Shown: piece after piece, positions 17,047 through 23,538 of the stretch | How the letters are laid out: each line of letters starts with the position of its first letter | How positions within the stretch are numbered: position 1 is the first letter of the stretch | Origin: Bacteroidales bacterium | GTDB taxonomy: Bacteria; Bacteroidota; Bacteroidia; Bacteroidales; F082 | NCBI GenBank assembly: GCA_015709215.1 | Contig: JACCQN010000023.1 | Location: 1-52,876, forward strand | Direction of reading: 5' to 3' | DNA: 52,876 nucleotides | Translations under genes and position numbers: made by a program | Notes under the pieces: generated by a model | Databases searched by the model: none | The model's input: only the letters and a program-made list of their open reading frames with translations | Told to the model about the DNA's origin: nothing

Positions 17047-17148
17047 GAGTTAAGTTGTTTGTTAGGGATTAAACTTTACAGCAAAGTAAATAGAATTTCA
17101 TCTGCAAAACAAGGAATATCTTGTTAAATGAAGTGTTTAGTTTAAGGC

Positions 17149-18111
17149 TTAGCCAAAATTATATGTTATACCAATTCCCATAGATTCTTTAAACTGAAGC
17201 CTTGGGCCTTCGCCAACCTGTATCTTCTCCCCGTCAACCATATCATAAACAGGTAGTTTTACGTTGTGATCGTATTTTAATTGCATAAACAGCACTGTTT
17301 GAATTCGTTTGTTGATAGTAAAATTTACAGTGGTTTCCCAGTCCACATCGATGTTCCATCTGTTACTGTGGTTGTCGTCGAGATAGTTGTTGTAAAGATT
17401 TAAGGTTGAGGATAATTCAATGTTTTCACTAACTTCTTTGGCAAAATTGGCTAATACGTTAAAGCCAAACTCACTAAATAGGTTTTTACCCGGAACTAAC
17501 ACAACACCATTAGAATCGCGCACAGCAGGGCTAACGCCAAAAGCGCCTTTGTTGGCAAGTTCCTGATTAAGCACAAAGGTGAATTTTCCGGAAGCAGGGC
17601 TTAGGAACAGCTCAAAAATATCTGATTCTTTATACCTGTAGCCAACAGATGCATTTATCACGCCAGGTGCAAAAAAAGTTGATATAAGTGTGGAGTCGTT
17701 TGGGTATTTATAGCCGTTTGCAAACTGAGATTTTAAGGAAAGAACAGAAGAAAAAGCCCAATTTTTATCAGAATTAATGGTGGCCGAAGTGGCCAGATCA
17801 ATACGGTCTTCGGTTTTTTCGATACGATTTCCTCCATAACCAACGACGCCAAATGTCAATTTAGAGATCGACTCGAACTGAAACCTGTTTTTGTTGTAAA
17901 CGATCTTGGTGTTAGTATTTACTTTTCCTGATGCTGAGCTTTCGCCGCCTGAAGCCCAGTTTGTTAATGATAGCTGGTTGAATGTAAGTCCTGTTTTTCC
18001 ACTAAATTTCCAATAGCGAACCGAATCGTGTTTTATAGTTTTTGAAGTGTCGGGCTGAGCCATCATAAATAGTGGTAAAAATACCCAAAGAGCTGGCAAA
18101 AAACGGATCAT
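17149..18111 (-). CDS. DUF3078 outer-membrane-associated protein
   Basis: A 320-residue exported protein: signal peptide about residues 1-18 ending in MMAQ, then a WKFSGKTGLTFNQLSLTNWASGGESS segment that is the hallmark of the Bacteroidota DUF3078 family, followed by alternating strands with aromatic girdles and a C-terminal aromatic-rich strand (MGIGITYNFG), as in outer-membrane beta barrels. Function unknown. It faces the receptor-channel gene head to head, and the two -7 candidates lie back to back at 18146-18162. Confidence 0.8.
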   Translation of the reverse strand: MIRFLPALWVFLPLFMMAQPDTSKTIKHDSVRYWKFSGKTGLTFNQLSLTNWASGGESSASGKVNTNTKIVYNKNRFQFESISKLTFGVVGYGGNRIEKTEDRIDLATSATINSDKNWAFSSVLSLKSQFANGYKYPNDSTLISTFFAPGVINASVGYRYKESDIFELFLSPASGKFTFVLNQELANKGAFGVSPAVRDSNGVVLVPGKNLFSEFGFNVLANFAKEVSENIELSSTLNLYNNYLDDNHSNRWNIDVDWETTVNFTINKRIQTVLFMQLKYDHNVKLPVYDMVDGEKIQVGEGPRLQFKESMGIGITYNFG

Positions 18112-18145
18112 TGTATTTTGGTTTTCTTGAATTACTGAGGATTGG

Positions 18146-18162
18146 CAAAAATATTAATTTTG
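18146..18162. promoter_or_regulatory. Back-to-back divergent -7 elements
   Basis: TATTTTTG on the minus strand (18153-18146) serves the DUF3078 gene 34 nt away; TAATTTTG on the plus strand (18155-18162) serves the receptor-channel gene 37 nt away. Both match TAnnTTTG exactly and are one base apart, so two polymerases could not bind both at once. No clear -33 TTTG is seen for either. Confidence 0.5.
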
Positions 18163-18199
18163 GATTTTAATAAAATCAATAAAAATCAACAACTATCCT

Positions 18200-19276
18200 A
18201 TGACTGGAAAAGTGCCCACAGCAGCAAAGCTATTTATGCTGATTGTTTTTTCTTTTGGAATTAATTTTACATCTGTTGCCGACACCTTAGCTATAGGCAT
18301 AAAAGATTCTCCTCCTTTCATCATTTTAAAAGAGAACGAAACACCAGAAGGACTTTGTATAGATATCTGGAAAAAAATTTCAGATTCCATTAGTCAGCCC
18401 GAGAAATTTGTGAAATATACGCTACAGGATTTGCTTATAAGCCTTGAAAATGGTGAATCAGACCTGAGTATTGTTCCACTCACAGTTACGCCGGAGCGTA
18501 TGCGGCGTTTGTACTTCAGCCAGCCTTTCTACATTACCACGCTAAGTATTGCAACTTTAAATTCGCCTGACCAAAAGTTGTTTTCGATGATCCGAAATTT
18601 TTTCTCGCTTGATTTTTTCAAAATAATCTTGCTGCTTTTTCTGGTAATCTTGTTTTTTGGGTGGATCGTCTGGCTCTTTGAGCGGCGATATAACCATCAG
18701 CAGTTTAGAAAAGGTATTCCCGGAGTTTTTGATGGAATTTGGTGGGCGGCTGTAACGATGACAACTGTAGGTTATGGTGACAAGTCGCCTGTTAGCTTTT
18801 GGGGCAGGTTCTTCTCTATCATCTGGATGTTTTCAGCGGTGATTATTATCAGTAGTTTCACGGCTACTATTTCATCCACTTTAACGGTAAACCGAATTCA
18901 GTACAGTATAGAAAAACTATCAGATCTCCATGATGTTAGAGTGGGTACCGTAAGTGAAAGCAGTGTGGCTGAATTTCTTGAGAGCAATGGCATTGAAACA
19001 AATCATTATATGGGGGTGGAAGATGGTTTGGAAGCATTAAAAACAGGAAAAATAAAGGCGTTTGTTTACGATCAGGCTATACTGGATTACTACTTTAGCA
19101 AACCCGAAAACCAGGAATTGTTTAAAGGTATTTCGATAGGAGCCAATAAAGAATATTTCAGTTTTGCTTCAAAAGATCCTGCTATTATCAATAAAATAAA
19201 TCCTCTGCTGATAGAAGTGATTGAATCGCCAGAATGGCCAAAAATGCTGCGAAAGTATGGTTTGAATGTTGATTAG
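18200..19276 (+). CDS. Ionotropic-glutamate-receptor-like potassium channel
   Basis: A 358-residue membrane protein with the GluR0 architecture: signal peptide (about 8-27), ligand lobe S1 (29-125), membrane helix (140-160), pore loop, second helix (203-224) and lobe S2 (about 235-357). The pore carries TTVGYGD (selectivity filter residues 189-194), which predicts K+ selectivity. The amino-acid-binding residues of periplasmic-binding-protein-like receptors are kept: T95 and R100 in LTVTPER, the SESS turn at 252-255, and D291 in the AFVYDQAILDYY helix. An amino acid binding outside the cytoplasm should open a K+ path. The ligand is not known. It converges on the CotH gene with 5 bp between stops. 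Confidence 0.88.
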   Translation: MTGKVPTAAKLFMLIVFSFGINFTSVADTLAIGIKDSPPFIILKENETPEGLCIDIWKKISDSISQPEKFVKYTLQDLLISLENGESDLSIVPLTVTPERMRRLYFSQPFYITTLSIATLNSPDQKLFSMIRNFFSLDFFKIILLLFLVILFFGWIVWLFERRYNHQQFRKGIPGVFDGIWWAAVTMTTVGYGDKSPVSFWGRFFSIIWMFSAVIIISSFTATISSTLTVNRIQYSIEKLSDLHDVRVGTVSESSVAEFLESNGIETNHYMGVEDGLEALKTGKIKAFVYDQAILDYYFSKPENQELFKGISIGANKEYFSFASKDPAIINKINPLLIEVIESPEWPKMLRKYGLNVD

Positions 19277-19281
19277 CTCGC

Positions 19282-21522
19282 TTAATTTATTTGGATAAGT
19301 TGACTTCCGAAATTTTTGGTTTTTAGGAGATAAAGACTTTTGGGCAGCCAACTTACGTCCATGTATTCAACTGGCTTACTGCTATGTATGAGTTTGCCAT
19401 TCAGATCGTAAAGCTTAAAATTATCACGTATTTTAAAGTAAATCCGTCCTCCAGTCACTGGATTAGGATAAATCATGTTGCCATGCGCTGACTCATAATC
19501 AGTTAAACTGCTGTGTTCATTTGATTCTCCGGGAGTTGCCTGCTCAAAAAAAGTCCAGTTTAATGCGCCGTCAGTTTCACGGCCATAGCTTACATCTGTC
19601 GTTTGAGCGGAAAATGTTAAAGTGTCAACCACTCCTTCAAGGCCATTAAATATACCAATAGATTCTCCGTCTTTACTCAATTTGAAGTTCGTGTGTCTCT
19701 CGCCCGGATTTTCTTCGTCATCGGCCCAGAAAAGTATAAAGGCTCCCGGCTGCAGAAAAACCTCCGGCATTTGCCATTTGTCTGGATTATCCAACTTATC
19801 AGTAAGAAAATAATCGGCCAGAAAAATGGCTTCAGTGTCTCCATTATAAAGCTCTATCCAGTCGCTGTAATTGCCATATTCATCTGTGTTGAAGTGGTCG
19901 TTATCGGCCATAAATTCATTGATAAATAACAAAGGCCGGTCGCCCGAAAGTGGTCTGACATGAATATAGTCGCAAGGTTTAATAGTGGTTTGTTGTAGTG
20001 TATCAATGGCAACAATGTGATATAAGACACTGGTTTCCGGAAAGATATTTTCCAAAATAGCTCCATAATAAAGGTCGCCGGCTGCTCCATCGCTGTGTTG
20101 GCCGTCATCAAACATTACGGCATCATCACTGATGTCTTCATCAATAACTAGCTGTACACCAAGATTGAACGGAAACTGCGCATCAGCCCAGGCGCCAATA
20201 AAAAGACGATTACCAACTAACCTCGTGTGGTTGATATGATTGATCAAAGGTGTTGCCTGAGTGTTTTCCAGCTGGTTTTGCATGCTGCTGAAGCGATTTG
20301 TGAGAAATCCAAAAACACTTGTTTTTACGTGATCACCAATCACTTCGGTTAATGATCGTTCAAAATCATTGAAAGTATATCCATAATCGAGAGGATAAAA
20401 GGGATCGTTTATAACAAAAGGAGCGATTAGGGTTTGCCTTTGCTGCAATGATTGAATTAACGAATCCATATCAATTTGATTAATAAGTTGTTGGCTTATC
20501 CATGTGAATTGTTTGCGCAAAATATCATCTTCCATAATGCGTGTATAAAGTGGTCGCTTTTCGTTGCCGTCCATTTCCCAGTTATAAGGATTGCGGTTGG
20601 CCCAGTCGATGTTGTACCAATCTATTCCAAAGGTATTATCGGGGTCGTAAATCAAAAATTCAAAGCGATCCGAGAACTCATTGTGATAAAGGTAGTAATT
20701 GTTTTTGTTGAAGATATAGCCATCCCAGTTTCCGCAAAGGATATCAGCGGCAATCACCTTAAGGTAGTCAGTAGTGTTGAATACCTGATCAATTTCACAG
20801 CTAAAGCTGGCATCATCACTATTATTTAAGATGGAAATAAAATTTGCCAGATCACTGTAATCATCAGCTTCCTCGTTGCGTTTGAGTTCATAAACCCGAC
20901 GACCGTTTTCTTCAAGTTTGTATAAATCTGGATCGCTGCCCAGATAATCCAAATCAGCAGGGTAAAGACATTTATATATATTGCCATTTTTGTTTCCAAA
21001 ACGTAAATCCACAAATTCTTCGTCAATATGTTCCACATTGAGGTAAAGACCATGATAGTTACCATTTATATACAGTTCCACATGATTTGCTCTTGGTGCG
21101 GGAATTCCCCATTTATACAAAAAATCCCACATCAATTTGGCGCGCATAATCGAAGGGTCATTGTGTTCCCCATTCAGGTTAAGCTTCTCAATGCCTTGAT
21201 AATTACCGCTGTCTGTCCAGGTATTAAAAGATACCTTAAAAGATTTCTTCTGACTATAACGTGAGGTGTTTCCCCTCAATCTGAAACCGACAGGGTTAAT
21301 GCTGTCAATGACATTTCCGTCATTAAAAACAAATGAAGCATGAAATTCGATATCACTCTCAACATTTTCATAAATCCAGTTTAAGGTATCGGGATGTATC
21401 GTGATATCGATTCGTGGCACAAGTGTATCACAATAAACAATTCCTTTTTCGGGATTAATTGATTGAGATATTGTGATATAGGGTATTAATAGAATGATCA
21501 GAGTGGGTAATGGAAATTTCAT
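19282..21522 (-). CDS. CotH-kinase/lamin-tail protein with T9SS sorting domain
   Basis: A 746-residue secreted protein. Order: signal peptide (1-20); CotH domain (about 35-420) with GFRLRGNTSR, KLNLNGEHNDPS, and the active-site stretch CGNWDGYIFNKNN (263-275) and IYDPDNTFG (291-299), the usual Mg/ATP-binding residues of CotH protein kinases; a lamin-tail (LTD) domain (about 531-660, opening FINEFMADN); and a T9SS type A sorting domain (about 683-746, opening IYPNPVTGG and ending in a KLYDLNGK strand set). It should pass the outer membrane by type IX secretion and be anchored or released. Possible substrate is unknown. A minus-strand -7-like TACTTTTA lies just upstream. Confidence 0.88.
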   Translation of the reverse strand: MKFPLPTLIILLIPYITISQSINPEKGIVYCDTLVPRIDITIHPDTLNWIYENVESDIEFHASFVFNDGNVIDSINPVGFRLRGNTSRYSQKKSFKVSFNTWTDSGNYQGIEKLNLNGEHNDPSIMRAKLMWDFLYKWGIPAPRANHVELYINGNYHGLYLNVEHIDEEFVDLRFGNKNGNIYKCLYPADLDYLGSDPDLYKLEENGRRVYELKRNEEADDYSDLANFISILNNSDDASFSCEIDQVFNTTDYLKVIAADILCGNWDGYIFNKNNYYLYHNEFSDRFEFLIYDPDNTFGIDWYNIDWANRNPYNWEMDGNEKRPLYTRIMEDDILRKQFTWISQQLINQIDMDSLIQSLQQRQTLIAPFVINDPFYPLDYGYTFNDFERSLTEVIGDHVKTSVFGFLTNRFSSMQNQLENTQATPLINHINHTRLVGNRLFIGAWADAQFPFNLGVQLVIDEDISDDAVMFDDGQHSDGAAGDLYYGAILENIFPETSVLYHIVAIDTLQQTTIKPCDYIHVRPLSGDRPLLFINEFMADNDHFNTDEYGNYSDWIELYNGDTEAIFLADYFLTDKLDNPDKWQMPEVFLQPGAFILFWADDEENPGERHTNFKLSKDGESIGIFNGLEGVVDTLTFSAQTTDVSYGRETDGALNWTFFEQATPGESNEHSSLTDYESAHGNMIYPNPVTGGRIYFKIRDNFKLYDLNGKLIHSSKPVEYMDVSWLPKSLYLLKTKNFGSQLIQIN

Positions 21523-21955
21523 ACTTTAACTTTTTTGTAAAAGTAATGATTAAAAGAAAGCTTGCCTTAACACTAGGCAAAATGTTTATTTACAATCACT
21601 TTTGTCCGATAAAATATAATGTCGTCCCTACGGAATTTTTTCTTAACATGTAACGCACTGGCTACCAACATTTTGTTCCTAACGGGACTGTCCCGCCAGG
21701 AACAAAATATGGGTAGCATAAAAGCTTACCCCTGATTATCCCAAGTCCATTAGGGAAGGCATTATTACAGCGATTGAGCATTTTTATTTGAATTATACCG
21801 GACAACAATGATTTACAATTCATATTGCTTTTTCACACGTTTGTTGCTTACTGACTTAATGTAACCTTAACATTTTTGTAAAACCTCCTTAATTAGCAGG
21901 TCGGATTTAATAGATCACTTTTGCAGCAGAATTTTTCACCTAAACCTTTTATAAC
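21523..21955. other. 433-bp intergenic region
   Basis: No gene is visible. It holds a TACTTTTA promoter-like site for the CotH gene (minus strand), a GTCGTCCCTACGG box at 21621-21633, the 57-nt compound hairpin at 21661-21717, and a plus-strand -7-like CACTTTTG (21916-21923, one mismatch to TAnnTTTG) 32 nt before the lipoprotein start. Confidence 0.6.
21661..21717. repeat. Compound hairpin, candidate REP/MITE-like element
   Basis: Three nested stems share one axis: 21661-21666 GCTACC with 21712-21717 GGTAGC; 21670-21680 ATTTTGTTCCT with 21698-21708 AGGAACAAAAT; and 21683-21688 CGGGAC with 21690-21695 GTCCCG. Unpaired bases are few and symmetric. There is no T tract, so it is not a standard terminator. 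Such long near-perfect palindromes between genes are typical of dispersed REP/MITE-like repeats; no second copy exists in this window. Confidence 0.6.
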
Positions 21956-23422
21956 ATGAAAAAACTATTAATGTATGCTCTGGTTGCTTCAATGGCAATC
22001 TTTTCGTCTTGTAACGATGACGATGACAACAACATCGATTTGAAACAAGCACCCAAGGTAACTGCACCTTCAGCAATTGAAGCTTTAACCGGTGCAGCTG
22101 TGGATGTAGAATTTAGTTTTACCGCTCAAGCAGGTTTTGCTTCTTCAACAGTAACTGCAACAAATGGTACCGCAGTTATAAAAACTGATGGCACAGACAA
22201 TGCTACATCTGGTACTATCGTGGTGACTTTCACTGCTGGTTCTACTGCAGGTGCTGGTTCTGTAACACTTAGCGTTGCCGATAAAAGTAATCAAACTGAC
22301 GATGCAACAGCTGTTGTAAACGTAGTAGCCGAACAAACCATTTTCCGTATCAATAGCAATATTACTGAAGATGCTGTTTGGGAAACTGGTAAAATCTACA
22401 TTCTTGAAACCCGTATTGCAGTTGAATCAGGTGCTACTTTAACTATCCAACCTGGTGTAGTTGTTAAAGGTGAGGCTGGTACTGGTGCAAATGCTACTGC
22501 TTTGATGGTTGCCCGTGGTGGTAAACTTATGGCCGAAGGAACTGCCGACGCACCAATTATCTTTACCTCGGTTGCTGATGAGATCATTCCCGGACAAATT
22601 GCCAGTCCCAACCTCGATCCTGATCTGAATGGCTTATGGGGTGGCGTGATCGTTTTGGGCAATGCCCGTATCTCAGCGTCTAATGAAAGCGGCGATGTGA
22701 GTCAGGTTCAAATCGAAGGTATCCCTACTTCTGACCCTAATGGTCTGTATGGTGGTGATAATGATGCCGACAACTCTGGTGTGATCAAGTATATCTCTAT
22801 CCGTCATGGTGGTACAAATATTGGCTCCGGAAATGAAATCAATGGATTAACTCTTGGCGGTGTTGGTTCTGGTACTGTGATTGAAAATGTAGAAATTGTT
22901 TCTAATCAGGATGATGGTATCGAATGGTTTGGTGGCACGGTAAGCGTTTCAAACGTTGTGGTTTGGAATACCGGTGATGACGCCATCGATACCGACCAGT
23001 CGTGGGCTGGTACTCTTGATAATTTTGTGATCATCGCTCCCGGCGATCATAATTTTGAGTTGGATGGCCCTGAAGGTTCCTATGAAGCCGGACATACCAT
23101 TCAAAATGGAATTGTAATTGCCAATGATCCTGAATTAGACCGCTATTCGTCTGATTTGATTAATGTGGATGCAAACTCGATTGTTACACTCAGAAATATT
23201 TACTTCACGGCCATAGTTGAAGGACAAAAAATTAACCGTGTTGATGCTGTTGGTGTTGTTTTCGACAATATTATGCTTGATGTTCCTGCTGCCAATTTGG
23301 TTGACTATGTGGACGGTGATGTTGTTCCCACTGGCGTTGTTGCCGGCGGATCTTCAACTGCTAACACTTCAGTTTTAGGTTGGACATGGGCTTCAAATGC
23401 AGGTGCTTTGGCTGGCTTATAA
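21956..23422 (+). CDS. Surface lipoprotein with beta-helix-like repeats, TonB-receptor partner
   Basis: A 488-residue lipoprotein: signal sequence with C19 after AIFSS, directly followed by N-D-D-D-D, which resembles the Bacteroidota lipoprotein export signal that sends proteins to the cell surface. Residues about 30-125 look like an Ig-like/cadherin-like strand domain rich in Thr, Ala and Val. The rest (about 130-480) has beta-helix-like rungs: TLTIQPGVVVKGEAG, LMAEGTADAPIIFTS, GLWGGVIVLGNA, IENVEIVSNQDDGIEWFGG, NGIVIAND. It is followed after 116 bp by a TonB-dependent receptor gene. Ligand unknown; a capture protein for the receptor is the likely role. Confidence 0.75.
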   Translation: MKKLLMYALVASMAIFSSCNDDDDNNIDLKQAPKVTAPSAIEALTGAAVDVEFSFTAQAGFASSTVTATNGTAVIKTDGTDNATSGTIVVTFTAGSTAGAGSVTLSVADKSNQTDDATAVVNVVAEQTIFRINSNITEDAVWETGKIYILETRIAVESGATLTIQPGVVVKGEAGTGANATALMVARGGKLMAEGTADAPIIFTSVADEIIPGQIASPNLDPDLNGLWGGVIVLGNARISASNESGDVSQVQIEGIPTSDPNGLYGGDNDADNSGVIKYISIRHGGTNIGSGNEINGLTLGGVGSGTVIENVEIVSNQDDGIEWFGGTVSVSNVVVWNTGDDAIDTDQSWAGTLDNFVIIAPGDHNFELDGPEGSYEAGHTIQNGIVIANDPELDRYSSDLINVDANSIVTLRNIYFTAIVEGQKINRVDAVGVVFDNIMLDVPAANLVDYVDGDVVPTGVVAGGSSTANTSVLGWTWASNAGALAGL

Positions 23423-23470
23423 TTATTTGATCCGATTGAAAGTATTCTTAAAAACTTGTGCCTGAGTATC

Positions 23471-23511
23471 GAACAGATCCATTGCTAATCAGTGGATCTG
23501 TTCTTTGGTTT
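23471..23511 (+). terminator. Intercistronic terminator/attenuator
   Basis: A perfect 11-bp stem (23471-23481 GAACAGATCCA with 23493-23503 TGGATCTGTTC) with an 11-nt loop, then TTTGGTTTTC. It sits 48 nt after the lipoprotein stop and 28 nt before the receptor ATG, so it should lower receptor expression relative to the lipoprotein. Confidence 0.75.
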
Positions 23512-23538
23512 TCAATAATTACAAAAAGATTCATATCC

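Noticed and set aside
23458-23538. Upstream extension of the TonB receptor frame
   Set aside because: It would place 27 codons across a perfect terminator hairpin and ahead of a clear signal peptide that starts at ATG 23539.
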